From Actinoplanes philippinensis (lineage in GTDB: Bacteria; Actinomycetota; Actinomycetes; Mycobacteriales; Micromonosporaceae): 64,000 nucleotides of DNA. The translations under genes and the position numbers were made by a program. The stretch lies in the NCBI RefSeq assembly GCF_900113015.1, contig NZ_FONV01000003.1, forward strand, positions 434,001 to 498,000, read 5' to 3'. Below are positions 48,013 to 56,768 of the stretch, one piece after another (within the stretch, counting starts at the first letter, position 1; each line of letters begins with the position of its first letter). The notes below the pieces were generated by a model, which saw only the letters and a program-made list of their open reading frames with translations, had not been told where the DNA came from and did not search any database.

Positions 48013-48334
48013 TTCCCATCCCTCCTCTCGGGCTTGCACACCCTCGCGGGTTGCACACAGGAGGAGGACTGCATGAAGATGGCTTTTGACACGGCTCTCC
48101 TCCTCCACGGACGAGAGGCCTGGGCGGCGGCCAGCGGCTACTGGTCGCCGCCTCTTTGTGTGACCCCCACATCCCTTAACGTCAATTCAGTATGGGCCTG
48201 ATCGCCCCTGTCCGCCAGATGCCTGACAGCCTTGTAGCTGATAGACGAATTCATTCACGGTCGGCCGGGCGTGTCGACTCGCTGACCTCTCACTTCCTGA
48301 CGCATCCTAGGAACCTAGCTGGAAGGAGTCGGTC
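48013..48334. other. Structured leader with a possible 42-aa ORF
   Basis: On the plus strand a 42-codon frame (48073-48201) starts with ATG behind AGGAGGAGGACTGC. The SD block GGAGGAGGA (48060-48068) is complementary to TCCTCCTCC (48098-48106), placing the start codon in the loop. A second stem (48123-48134 with 48141-48152) is followed by TCTTTG. The rest of the gap leads to the GntR gene. The region could be a regulated leader; nothing else is visible. Confidence 0.35.
48123..48152 (+). terminator. Possible intrinsic terminator in the leader
   Basis: GGCGGCGGCCAG (48123-48134) and CTGGTCGCCGCC (48141-48152) form a 12-bp stem with one G-T wobble and a 6-nt loop. TCTTTGTG follows. It lies inside the possible 42-aa frame. 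Confidence 0.4.
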
Positions 48335-49126
48335 ATGAGCATCAATCCGGGCGCCGCCGAGTTCCCGCATCGGCAGATCGCGGCCCAGCTGCGGGAACGC
48401 ATCCGGCGCGGCGACTGGCAGCCGGGCGAACGGCTGCCGTCCATCCCCGCCATGGCGGAAATGTTCGGCGTCGCCAAACAGACCGTGCAGCGCACCGTCG
48501 ACCAGCTGCGGGTCGAGGGCATCCTGATCACCAAACCCGGATCGGGTACGTACGTGCGCGGCACCCGCCGCCGCCTCAACCGCCTCTCCCGCGGCCGGTA
48601 CGGCGCGCACCGTGGCTACCACGCCGATCTCGCCGCCCGATACCGCCAGCAGCTCACCGGCGTCGGCCGGGAAGCCGCGCCGCCCGAGGTGGCCGACGCC
48701 TTCGGGGTCCGCGACGGCACGGAGATGCTGGTCCGGCGGCATGTGGTGCGCACCGACGACGCCACCGTCGAGGTCGGCGCGTCGTGGTTCCGGGTCACCG
48801 ACGCCAGCGGCACCTCACTGGAACGGCACGAAGCCTTCGGGCGGCCCCTCTACCAGGAGGCGGAGGAGGTGCTCGACCGCCGGTACACGTCGGCGACCGA
48901 CACGATCAGCGCGCGCCAGCCGAGCCGGGAGGAAGCCGAGATCCTGCAGATCCGGCCGGACACGCCGGTGCTGCATCTGCTGCATGTCGCCTTCGACGAG
49001 ACCCGCAAGCCGATCGAGGTGGCACAGGCCACGTGGCCGGGGCCGATGACGACGCTCACCGAGGAGTACCGCATTCCGGGGCCGACTCCTGATCCCGATC
49101 CGGATCCCGGTCTGGCGCTGGCCTGA
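48335..49126 (+). CDS. GntR-family regulator with UTRA domain
   Basis: The 263-residue regulator starts at an ATG behind GGAAGGAG. The N-terminal winged helix reads PHRQIAAQLRERIRRGDWQPGERLP and FGVAKQTVQRTVDQLRVEGIL. A basic linker leads to a UTRA effector domain (ADAFGVRDGTEMLVRRHVVRTDD, then REEAEILQIRPDTPVLHLLHVAFDE), which binds small molecules. The tail is Pro/Asp-rich. No metabolic neighbour suggests its target. Confidence 0.92.
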   Translation: MSINPGAAEFPHRQIAAQLRERIRRGDWQPGERLPSIPAMAEMFGVAKQTVQRTVDQLRVEGILITKPGSGTYVRGTRRRLNRLSRGRYGAHRGYHADLAARYRQQLTGVGREAAPPEVADAFGVRDGTEMLVRRHVVRTDDATVEVGASWFRVTDASGTSLERHEAFGRPLYQEAEEVLDRRYTSATDTISARQPSREEAEILQIRPDTPVLHLLHVAFDETRKPIEVAQATWPGPMTTLTEEYRIPGPTPDPDPDPGLALA

Positions 49127-49717
49127 TCTCGGCGTTTCCCTGGCGGCCGGCCGGTCCCTTCCGGCCTGCCGCCACCGGTCGGTCGGCCGGTCCCTATCGG
49201 GCGGCCAGCCCCTGCCGGTCAGCCGGTCCCTGCCAGGCGGCCAGCCCCTGCCAGGCGGCCAGCCCCTGCCAGGCGGCCAGCCCCTGCCGGGCGGCCGGTC
49301 CCTGCCGGGCGGCCGGTCCCTGCCGGCCAGCCGGTCCCTGCCGGGCGGCCGGGCCCCTGTCGGCCAGCCAGCCCCTATCGGTCGGCCGATTTCTGTCGGG
49401 CGACCGGGACTCGAACGGGGCCGGCGCCCTCACGGTCGGCCCCGTATGGAGAACAACCTCGTGACTTGCCTATCGCCGCTGCTTCCCAAGGCTGGCCTCG
49501 TGCCGCTGGCCACTCGCGACTTATCCCTCGCCGCTCGCTTCTCTGGGCTGGTTCCCTCGTCCACGGCTACTCCTCTCACGCTTCGTCTCGCAGAGGGAGG
49601 CTTTCGCTCTCTGCGGTCGGCAGCCCTCTTGGTATAGGCCCTCTGCGGCCGAGTTTCGGCGGCCGGGTCCATTGCGCACCCCACTCGGGCGGGGTGTGGT
49701 CGGTGGCACGCCTCGGG
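49127..49717. repeat. 18-bp array and an unexplained AT-richer block
   Basis: From 49142 to 49400 about fourteen units of 18 bp, based on GGCCAGCCCCTGCCAGGC, are arranged head to tail. Between 49440 and 49700 the sequence is clearly less GC-rich than its surroundings and contains a hairpin (CGCAGAG/CTCTGCG near 49590-49616). I find no convincing gene there. Confidence 0.8.
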
Positions 49718-51085
49718 TCAGGCCGGCACCAGGGCGGCCAGCGTCTCGATGAAGTGGCCCGGTTCCTCGGCCATCGGGCGGTGGCCCGCCTCCGGGAATG
49801 TCACGAGCCGTTTGTCGGGTGATCGCAACGCCGCATACCAGGACGCGAACGGCACGGCCAGGCCGCGCATCTCCCGTCCGCCCTGTACGAAATACGCCGG
49901 GATCAGCAGGTCCGGCACATCGCGGTGCAGGTCCACGTCCTGCAGGCGTGGGTAGAGAGCGTCCCAGGTGTCGAGCATCGTCGTCATGAAGTGCGCCTTC
50001 TGCAGGAGCGTGTATTCCTCGACGCCGAGGTCGAACGGTGGGGCCGGCAGCCCATAGGCCTGCGTGGCGTACAGCAGGAACGGCTCGTAGTCGTAGGCGC
50101 GGGGCCACGGTGGCGGGCCCTGCCGTTCCAGTTGCTCCACCAAGCCGGTCCGACCACCGGCCCGCGCCCAGGCCAGCACGTCGGTGTAGAACATCCGGTC
50201 CGAGTCGCGCAGGTTCACGGCCTGGCCGGTGCCGATGTAGGCGGTGTACCGCTCGGGGTGCCGCCGGGCGGCCAGGATCGCCGGGATCGATCCGCCGGAG
50301 TGGCCGAGCAGGACGATCCGGTCCCGGCCGAACCGCTGCCGCAGATGATCGGTGACGGTGAGGATGTCGGCGACCTCACCGTCCAGGCTGATCGTGGCGG
50401 ATCTGCCCAGCGCGCCCGCCGACGCTCCCCCACCGCGCCGGTCCAGAGTGGCGACCACGAAGTGGTCCTCGAGACCCGCGAGACGGGTGCGCATGGTCCC
50501 GGTGTCCGAACCGCCGGGTGGTCCTGGGACATACAGCAGCACCGGCAGGCGTGGGGACCTGCCCCGGATCATCACCGCGAGGTCGCCGGCCCGGCTCAGC
50601 TCGGCGATTCCACCGGGCACGGCATCGGTACGGGCGGGCACCGCGACAGCGACCGCCAGTCCCACCGCCAGTGTCGTGGCCAGCCCTGTCACCACCCGGC
50701 CGGCGACCCGGCGCGCCCTGGTCCGGGCTGGGCGGCGGTGCCCGAACGCGGCGCCGATCGCCATCGGGAGCAGGGCCAGCAGACCGTGCATCCCGCGGCC
50801 GGTGAGCAGGACGAGGATCCCGATCGGGGTGGCGCGTGGCAGGTCCACGGACGGGCCGGACACCGCCGCCCGGGCCAGCTCCAGCACGGACACGTACACC
50901 ACAGGGGTCAGGAGGATCGCCCACCGCGACCGCGCCGCCCACCCGGCCAGGACGCCGACGCCGGCGCTGATCACGACCGACCACAGAGCCTCCGCGCCGG
51001 TCAGCGGCCCGCGCGGCGTCCACAACGCGGCGATCACGCCCCAGGCGGCGGGTAGGAGGAGCGCGGCGATCCGGATCGGTGTCAT
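49718..51085 (-). CDS. Membrane-anchored alpha/beta hydrolase
   Basis: ATG 51085 gives 455 residues. Four or five membrane segments occupy residues 1-165 (IRIAALLLPAAWGVIAALW to VVTGLATTLAVGLAVAVAVPA). The rest is an alpha/beta hydrolase: VATLDRRGGGASAG, nucleophile elbow LLGHSGGSIPAIL, an Asp before LLIPAYFVQGG, and the catalytic His in TFPEAGHRPM. The active site probably lies outside the membrane. The gene is divergent from the sensor kinase, with 110 nt between starts. The substrate is unknown. Confidence 0.85.
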   Translation of the reverse strand: MTPIRIAALLLPAAWGVIAALWTPRGPLTGAEALWSVVISAGVGVLAGWAARSRWAILLTPVVYVSVLELARAAVSGPSVDLPRATPIGILVLLTGRGMHGLLALLPMAIGAAFGHRRPARTRARRVAGRVVTGLATTLAVGLAVAVAVPARTDAVPGGIAELSRAGDLAVMIRGRSPRLPVLLYVPGPPGGSDTGTMRTRLAGLEDHFVVATLDRRGGGASAGALGRSATISLDGEVADILTVTDHLRQRFGRDRIVLLGHSGGSIPAILAARRHPERYTAYIGTGQAVNLRDSDRMFYTDVLAWARAGGRTGLVEQLERQGPPPWPRAYDYEPFLLYATQAYGLPAPPFDLGVEEYTLLQKAHFMTTMLDTWDALYPRLQDVDLHRDVPDLLIPAYFVQGGREMRGLAVPFASWYAALRSPDKRLVTFPEAGHRPMAEEPGHFIETLAALVPA

Positions 51086-51146
51086 GCCGGGAAGCTTGCG
51101 TCGCCGATGGTCGATGCCGCAGCGGCCGAAGGAATAGACCAGGAAC

Positions 51147-51174
51147 ATACTTTGGTAGCTGCCAGAAATACTTT
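51147..51174 (+). promoter_or_regulatory. Direct repeat upstream of the sensor kinase
   Basis: ATACTTT occurs at 51147-51153 and again at 51168-51174, 21 bp (two helical turns) apart, in a short AT-rich stretch between divergent genes. It is a plausible site for the neighbouring response regulator, by position only. Confidence 0.4.
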
Positions 51175-51195
51175 AGTCAGACCTAACCTTGCCGC

Positions 51196-52362
51196 ATGTT
51201 CTTCGCGCTCCTGGTGCCCGATCCCGGCTCGAGCCGGGCCAACTTCAGGGACCGGGTCGCCGACACCATCGCCGTCGTCCTCGCCCTGTTCTACGGCACG
51301 GTGATGATGATGCTCGGTGACGCGACCCGGCCCGGTGCGGTGCTCGTGTGGCAGGCCGATCTGGCGATCGGCGTGCTCGGCGCCGCCGCTCTGCTCGCCC
51401 GCCGCCGGCACCCTCTGGCCGTCACCGTGGGTTTGCTGCCACTCGGAGCGGTCTCGGTGACCGCTACCGGGCCGATCATCGTGGCGCTGTTCACTCTGGC
51501 GATCCGGCGCCGGCCACCGGTGCTGCTGCCGGCCGGCGTGGTCAACATCGGCACTGGCGCGGTCTACTTCCTGCTTCACGACAATCCGGCCTCCGGGCTG
51601 TGGATGGACCTGGTGGTGCGGTCGGTGATCACCGCGGCGGCACTGGGCTGGGGTCTGTTCGTGCAGGCCAACCGGCGGTTGACCACGTCGTTGCGAGATC
51701 ATGCGGCGCGATTGGAGGCCGAGCAGACGCTCCGCGAGGAGAAGGCCCGGCTCACCGAGCGCGCCCGCATCGCCCGCGAGACCCACGACGTCCTGGCTCA
51801 CCGGATGTCCCTGATCAGCCTGCACGCCGGGGCGCTGGAGGTGCGGGCCGCGGTCTCCCCGGAGGAGTTGTCGATCGCCGCCGGGGCGATCCGCAGCAGC
51901 GCGCACGAGGCGCTCGAGGAGTTGCGATCGGTGATCGGCGTGCCCAGCTCGCGGCCTGAGCCACCGCAGCCGGGCCTGGCCGACATGGGCGACCTGATCA
52001 GCAACGCCCGCGCCGCCGGCATGACGGTGGACTACGTCAACGGTGTGCCGGCCGACGGCCCGCCCGCACAGCTCGGCCGCACCGCGTACCGGATCGTTCA
52101 GGAGGGGCTGACGAACGCCCACCGGCACGGTTCGGGCCCGGCCGCCACCGTGCGGCTGGCAGGCGAGGCAGGCCGGGTCCTGCGCATCACGATCATCAAC
52201 CCCCTTTCCGGTACGGCCCACGCGCGATCCCCTGGCCACGTCTCCGGCGGGCGCGGCCTGGTCGGCATCGGTGAGCGGGTCGCTCTCGCCGGCGGTCACG
52301 TCACCCACGGCCCGGTCCGCGACGCGTTCCACCTGGAGGCGGAGCTGCCATGGCCGGCGTGA
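51196..52362 (+). CDS. Sensor histidine kinase (HisKA_3 type)
   Basis: The 388-residue kinase has four or five membrane segments (residues 22-160). A dimerisation region with the phospho-His follows in RIARETHDVLAHRMSLISLHAGALE, and then an ATPase domain: N-box VQEGLTNAHRH and the G-box SGGRGLVGIGERVALAGG. This is the NarX/DesK-like class that pairs with LuxR-type regulators, which follow at once (overlap 13 bp). The signal is sensed within the membrane, as no large extracellular domain exists. Confidence 0.92.
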   Translation: MFFALLVPDPGSSRANFRDRVADTIAVVLALFYGTVMMMLGDATRPGAVLVWQADLAIGVLGAAALLARRRHPLAVTVGLLPLGAVSVTATGPIIVALFTLAIRRRPPVLLPAGVVNIGTGAVYFLLHDNPASGLWMDLVVRSVITAAALGWGLFVQANRRLTTSLRDHAARLEAEQTLREEKARLTERARIARETHDVLAHRMSLISLHAGALEVRAAVSPEELSIAAGAIRSSAHEALEELRSVIGVPSSRPEPPQPGLADMGDLISNARAAGMTVDYVNGVPADGPPAQLGRTAYRIVQEGLTNAHRHGSGPAATVRLAGEAGRVLRITIINPLSGTAHARSPGHVSGGRGLVGIGERVALAGGHVTHGPVRDAFHLEAELPWPA

Positions 52363-53306
52363 TCCCGTCCTCGACCTCCTCGCGCCCGGTTCCCGCCGGC
52401 CGCAGTCCTTCAGTGAGTGCCGGGCAGCCTTCGTCTCCGGGTCTCGCCTCGCATTCGGCTGCCCGGCCAGGATCGGGGCTGGGCTTTCAGTTCGGTGCCG
52501 GGCACGGCCCGCGGCCAGGTCCCGGAGCGGGTTCGCAGGCGGGCCCCGAGCAGGGACCGCTACCAGGTGTCGCGTCGGGCCTGCAATCACGTCCCGAGCT
52601 GAGCCTGCATTCGCGGGCCGGGCGGCGGGAGGACGACGGGGACGAGGGTGTGCGACCGATCCGGCTGGCGATCGTCGATGACGATCCGCTGGTTCGAGCG
52701 GGGCTCCGGATTCTGGTCGGCGGGTCGCCGGACATCGAGGTGGTGGCGGAGGCCGGGGACGGCGCGGAGGCGGTCGTGGCCGCTGATGCGCACTGGCCGG
52801 ATGTGATTCTCATGGACATCCGGATGCCTCGGGTCGACGGGCTGGTCGCCACCCGCCGGATCCGGAGTCGCGGTGGGGCGCCCCAGGTCATCGTGCTGAC
52901 CACGTTCGACGTCGACGAGTATGTCCTCGAGGCGTTGCGGGGCGGTGCCAGCGGATTCCTGCTGAAGGACACGCCGCCCCGGGAGATTCTGGCGGCGGTC
53001 CGGTCTGTTGCGGCGGGAGCCGGCACTCTGTCCCCGAGTGTCATCCGCCGGCTGATCGATCACGTCGCCGATCCCGCCGCCGGCACGCGCTGCGCTTCCG
53101 CCCGGGCTCGTCTGTCCGAACTCACCGATCGGGAACGCGAGGTCGCCGTCCTGGTCGGCCACGGCCGGTCCAACGCGGAGATCGCCGCCGACCTTCAGCT
53201 GAGCCTGCCGACGGTCAAAGGCCACGTGTCGCGCCTGCTGAGCAGACTCGACCTCAACAATCGTGTGCAGATCGCCCTGCTCGTCCACGATGCCGAACTG
53301 CTGTGA
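52350..53306 (+). CDS. NarL/LuxR response regulator with N-terminal extension
   Basis: ATG 52350 overlaps the kinase stop and gives 318 residues; GTG 52650 would give 219, the usual length. The first 100 residues are a low-complexity Pro/Gly/Ser region. The receiver begins IRLAIVDDDPLVRAGLRILV with a normal acidic pair, phosphoacceptor region VILMDIRMPRVDG and Lys in GFLLKDTPP; the LuxR domain has LTDREREVAVLVGHGRSNAEIAADL. It forms a two-component system with the kinase. Which start is used cannot be settled here; codon overlap favours the first, normal length the second. Confidence 0.85.
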   Translation: MAGVIPSSTSSRPVPAGRSPSVSAGQPSSPGLASHSAARPGSGLGFQFGAGHGPRPGPGAGSQAGPEQGPLPGVASGLQSRPELSLHSRAGRREDDGDEGVRPIRLAIVDDDPLVRAGLRILVGGSPDIEVVAEAGDGAEAVVAADAHWPDVILMDIRMPRVDGLVATRRIRSRGGAPQVIVLTTFDVDEYVLEALRGGASGFLLKDTPPREILAAVRSVAAGAGTLSPSVIRRLIDHVADPAAGTRCASARARLSELTDREREVAVLVGHGRSNAEIAADLQLSLPTVKGHVSRLLSRLDLNNRVQIALLVHDAELL

Positions 53307-53766
53307 CCGTTCAGCCGGAGCGGCGGAGGGCAGAGCAGAGGTGTAGCGGCGTGTATGGAGAGGGCACGGCGGCGGGGCGGAAAGGGCCCGGCCGAGGCGG
53401 GGGCGGAAGGGCACGGCGAGGCGGGGGCGGAAGGGCACGGCGAGGCGGGGGCGGAAAGGGCACGGCCGAGGCGGGCGGCGGGCGGGAGGGACAGGGCCAA
53501 GGTGGGGCGAAAAGGGCACAGCGGCGGGGCGGAGTGGGTGCAGTTGCGGCATTGGAGAGAGCGGAGCGGGCGGACCGGACGGCGCGAGCAGCGCGGACGG
53601 AGCCTGGTGCCACGAGGGTGACGCAAGCGAAGAAGTGGCCGAGGGGTGCGAGCGGACCGAGCGGTGCGGGAGTCAGAAACGACTGATGCCCGAGGCACCT
53701 GGAGCGCCCCGGGCATCAGTCGTTCACGGTTTCAGGCCATGTTGTGGATCGGCCCGTTCAGCCTCC
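53307..53766. repeat. Gene-free gap with a 24-bp array
   Basis: Units of 24 bp based on CGAGGCGGGGGCGGAAGGGC begin at 53393, 53417 and 53441, with degenerate copies on both sides between about 53360 and 53490. The rest up to the hairpin at 53678 is purine-rich and holds no gene. Confidence 0.85.
53678..53724. terminator. Bidirectional hairpin
   Basis: A perfect 15-bp stem (arms 53678-53692 and 53710-53724) with a 17-nt loop sits between the convergent response regulator and small secreted protein genes. Confidence 0.8.
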
Positions 53767-54048
53767 TCAGAGGAGACCGCTGATCGGGCTGTCGACCAGC
53801 TTGCTGTCGATCAGGCCGACGTTGAGCAGGCCGTTCTGCTCGATGGACTTGTCCGAGTAGTAGTTGTCGCCACTGCCGCAGGCGTCGAAGTAGCCGAAGC
53901 CACAGTCGACGGATACGGACTGCACGTAGCCGTATTCGGCGGCGCAGCCACTGAAGCAGTCACCGTCGGCGGCTTGGGCGGGGGCGGCCAAGGCGACGGC
54001 AGCGCCGGTGGTCAGGAAGATGCCGCCTAGGTACAGAGCGCGACGCAT
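53767..54048 (-). CDS. Small secreted four-Cys protein
   Basis: ATG 54048 is chosen because GAAGGGAAACATC precedes it; the product has 93 residues. A signal peptide (RRALYLGGIFLTTGAAVALAAPAQA) is followed by a 65-residue mature part with Cys in DGDCFSGCAAEYG and DCGFGYFDACGSG, probably two disulphides, then an Ile/Leu-rich end (NGLLNVGLIDSKLVDSPISGLL). I recognise no family. The secreted, disulphide-rich plan suits an exported structural or signalling peptide. A hairpin follows. Confidence 0.7.
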   Translation of the reverse strand: MRRALYLGGIFLTTGAAVALAAPAQAADGDCFSGCAAEYGYVQSVSVDCGFGYFDACGSGDNYYSDKSIEQNGLLNVGLIDSKLVDSPISGLL

Positions 54049-54230
54049 GATGTTTCCCTTCAACGGTTGGTTGCTTGGGGAAAGTCTGGACCCCTTAAGT
54101 CCGTTTCGCGCGTATTTGAGAGGAACAAAACGCTATCTTTCACCATTTCGTGGTCTGATGACCCCAGATCATTCTTCCGGGCTAGGGTCTCGCGGGGATC
54201 TTCGTCCTCCGTGCAGGCAAACGCAGAAAA

Positions 54231-54256
54231 CCCCCGCCCGGGACATCGGGCGGGGG
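54231..54256 (-). terminator. Intrinsic terminator of mshC
   Basis: A perfect 10-bp stem (CCCCCGCCCG, 54231-54240, with 54247-54256) with a 6-nt loop is followed on the minus strand by TTTT. It begins 13 nt after the mshC stop and is the clearest canonical terminator of the window. Confidence 0.9.
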
Positions 54257-54269
54257 CACTGTGGACTTC

Positions 54270-55514
54270 TTACAAACGCACTCCCAGCAGGGCGTCCACC
54301 GTCTTCACCAGCACGTCGGGGGCCTCTGCATCGTCGCCCGCGCCGGACAGGGCCGCGTCCACCCACGCGTCGACGACCGCCAGCGCCGCCGGCGCGTCCA
54401 GGTCGTTGGTGAGCGCCTCGCGCACCGCGCCGAGCAGGCCCGCGCCGGACGGGCCGGACGGGGCAGCCGCCGCCTCACGCCAGCGGGCCAGCCGCTGCTG
54501 GCCGGCCTTGAGCACGTCGTCGGTCCAGTCGCGGTCGGAGCGGTAGTGGCCGGCGAGCAGGCCGAGGCGCACCGCCATCGGGTCCACGCCGTCGCCGCGC
54601 AGCCGGGACACGAAGACCAGGTTGCCGCGGGACTTGGACATCTTCTCGCCGTCGAGGCCGATCATCCCGGCGTGCACGTAGTGCGAGGCGAACGGCTCGG
54701 CGCCGGTCAGGACCTCGGCGTGGGCGGCCGAGCACTCGTGATGCGGGTAGAGCAGGTCACTGCCGCCGCCCTGCACGTCGATCGTGTCGCCGAGCAGGTT
54801 CAGCGCGATGGTGGCGCACTCGATGTGCCAGCCGGGACGGCCGGGCCCGAGCTCGGCGCCGTCCCACACGGGCTCGCCGTCGCGGGCGCCGCGCCACAGC
54901 AGCGGGTCGAGCGGGTCGCGTTTGCCGGCGCGGTCCGGGTCGCCGCCGCGCTCGGCGGAGAGGACGAGCATCTCCGTACGGGACAGGCGTGACTCGTACC
55001 CGAATCGCGGCGCAGCCGTCAGGTCGAAGTAGACATCGCCGGTGCCGTCGTCGAGGCGGTATGCCGCACCGCGCTCCACCAGATCCTGGACGTGGGTGAC
55101 GATCGACGGGATGGACTCGACCGCGCCGACGTAGTGGGCCGGCGGGATGATCCGCAGCGCCTCCATGTCCTCCCGGAAGAGAGCGGTCTCGCGCATGGCC
55201 AGGACCAGCCAGTCCTCGCCGTCGCGCTCGGCCCGCTCCAGCAGCGGATCGTCGATGTCCGTCACGTTCTGCACATAACGGACGTCGAGGCCCTGGTCGC
55301 GCCACATCCGGTTGACCAGGTCGAACGTGATCATCGTGGCGGCGTGGCCGAGGTGCGTCGCGTCATACGGCGTGATGCCGCAGACATACATCGAGGCGCT
55401 GCCGGAGGGGGCGCTGGGCTGCACCGACGCCCGCGCCGTGTCGTAGAGCCGCAGCGGGCCACGCCCCGGCGTGTCCGGGAGGGCAGGTACGTCGTGACCG
55501 GTCCAAGCATCCAT
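54270..55514 (-). CDS. mshC: L-cysteine:GlcN-Ins ligase MshC (mycothiol biosynthesis)
   Basis: MshC joins cysteine to glucosaminyl-inositol in an ATP-dependent step of mycothiol synthesis. The 414-residue product resembles class I cysteinyl-tRNA synthetase: [20 protein letters not shown] contains a zinc-binding Cys and the HIGH-like motif, [12 protein letters not shown] and [15 protein letters not shown] hold zinc ligands, and KMSKSRG is the second signature. The absence of an anticodon-binding domain and the length identify MshC rather than CysRS. A terminator follows. Confidence 0.93.
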   Translation of the reverse strand: MDAWTGHDVPALPDTPGRGPLRLYDTARASVQPSAPSGSASMYVCGITPYDATHLGHAATMITFDLVNRMWRDQGLDVRYVQNVTDIDDPLLERAERDGEDWLVLAMRETALFREDMEALRIIPPAHYVGAVESIPSIVTHVQDLVERGAAYRLDDGTGDVYFDLTAAPRFGYESRLSRTEMLVLSAERGGDPDRAGKRDPLDPLLWRGARDGEPVWDGAELGPGRPGWHIECATIALNLLGDTIDVQGGGSDLLYPHHECSAAHAEVLTGAEPFASHYVHAGMIGLDGEKMSKSRGNLVFVSRLRGDGVDPMAVRLGLLAGHYRSDRDWTDDVLKAGQQRLARWREAAAAPSGPSGAGLLGAVREALTNDLDAPAALAVVDAWVDAALSGAGDDAEAPDVLVKTVDALLGVRL

Positions 55515-55952
55515 GCTCGGAGCCTAAACGGCACCCCAGACCAAGAACCCGGGGCGTGAGCTAAACCTCAAGCTTCCCGCGGCGAGCAGGCCCGGCCGGG
55601 CAACCCGGACGGCCGGCTGGGCACTGCCCGACACCGGCCCCGGACCGGGATTTCCCGATCAGCCGCCAGGTGATGGCCGGACGGCCCCGGCCCGATCAAG
55701 ATCGTTGGTCAGGGAATGGCCAGAAAGGCCCGAGAGAACGCTCGACGTCAGGCCAGGAACGGCCGGGCAGGCCCACCCCGAAGAGACAACTCAGGCCAGG
55801 AACCGCCAGGCAGACCCGACAGGAAGAGGTCAAGCCAGGAACGGCCGCACAGGCCCACCCCGAAGAGACAACTCAGGCCAGGAACGGCCGGACAGGGCTG
55901 GCAGCAAGAGACAGCTGGGAGCGGGGTTGGCCGGACAGACCGGCAAGGGGAT
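55515..55952. repeat. Gene-free gap with a 43-bp array
   Basis: Units of about 43 bp with GCCAGGAAC begin at 55752, 55795, 55834 and 55877 (spacing 43, 39, 43) and contain CACCCCGAAGAGACAACTCA. The rest of the gap between mshC and the SCO1664-like gene shows no gene; the part near 55515-55560 should hold the mshC promoter. Confidence 0.85.
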
Positions 55953-56768
55953 CTAGATCGGTGGCCAGGGGATGGCCGGCCAGTCGGTCGGTGGCTTCGG
56001 GAAGCGGGCCGCCCGCAGCAACCGCTTGACCCGGAGGCCGACGTGCTGGACCTCGGAGATGGTCAGGTGCTCCTCGAGCTGCTCCCCGAGCGCCCCCGCC
56101 AACTGCTCCCGCAGGCGGGTGAGGACCTCACCGGCGTCGGCGGGCAGCGGCTTGCCGGTCCAGCCCCACAGGACCGTGCGCAACTTGTTCTCCACGTGGA
56201 AGCTGACCCCGTGGTCGACGCCGTGCACGCCGCCGCTCGCCGGGTAGAGCACGTGGCCGCCCTTGCGGTCGGCGTTGTTGATGACCGCGTCGAAGACGGC
56301 CAGGCGGGCCAGGCGGGGGTCGTCGGCGTGGGCCAGGGCGTAGGCGTCGCCGTCGTCGTCGCGGGCCGCCGCCACCGGGAACCAGCCGGAGGGCACGTCG
56401 TAGGCCGGGACGAAACCGATCAGCGCGCCGACCTGCTCGGGCTCGTCGATCCACAGCTGCAGAGCGCCCGGCCCGAGCGGCCCGTCACGCAGGATGGTGG
56501 GGGGCACCACATCCCACCCGGTGGCCCGGGACACCAGGTAGGCCGACACCTCCCGGCCGGCGAGGGTCCCGTCCGGGAAGTCCCACAGGGGGCGCTCGCC
56601 GCGGACCGGCTTGTAGACGCAGCGGCGGGTCAGCCCGTCGAGGGTGATCTCGGCGCGCAGGGTGGTGTTGGAGGCGTCGGCGAGCCGCCCCTCGATCTCG
56701 ATCCGGCCCCGCTCCAGCAGCGCGAGCGCATCGGCCTCGGCAAGCACGTGCGTGGGCTCCGCTGTCAC
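55953..56768 (-). CDS. SCO1664-family (PI3/4-kinase-like fold) protein
   Basis: GTG 56768 overlaps the stop of the DUF3090 gene (GTGA). The 271-residue product shows CVYKPVRGERPLWDFPDGTLAGREVSAYLVSRATGW, a phosphotransferase-like nucleotide loop, then FDAVINNADRKGGHVLY and GVHGVDHGVSFH, the catalytic and metal-binding motifs of PI3/4-kinase-fold enzymes. Members are encoded together with DUF3090 and phosphomutase genes in actinobacteria. The substrate is unknown. Confidence 0.85.
   Translation of the reverse strand: MTAEPTHVLAEADALALLERGRIEIEGRLADASNTTLRAEITLDGLTRRCVYKPVRGERPLWDFPDGTLAGREVSAYLVSRATGWDVVPPTILRDGPLGPGALQLWIDEPEQVGALIGFVPAYDVPSGWFPVAAARDDDGDAYALAHADDPRLARLAVFDAVINNADRKGGHVLYPASGGVHGVDHGVSFHVENKLRTVLWGWTGKPLPADAGEVLTRLREQLAGALGEQLEEHLTISEVQHVGLRVKRLLRAARFPKPPTDWPAIPWPPI

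Noticed and set aside
49142..49400. CRISPR-like array
   Set aside because: The units are contiguous with no unique spacers and no cas genes are near, so it is an ordinary tandem repeat.
49390..49470. tRNA-like T-arm (GTTCGAGTCCC on the minus strand)
   Set aside because: The flanking 5-nt arms do not pair as a T-stem and no anticodon or acceptor stem can be built around it.
49430..49684. An 84-codon minus-strand ORF in the AT-richer block
   Set aside because: It has no ribosome site and no recognisable domain, and overlapping frames are equally open.
51168..51195. DtxR/IdeR iron box before the sensor kinase
   Set aside because: Only a partial match (ACCTAACC) to one half of the dyad is present.
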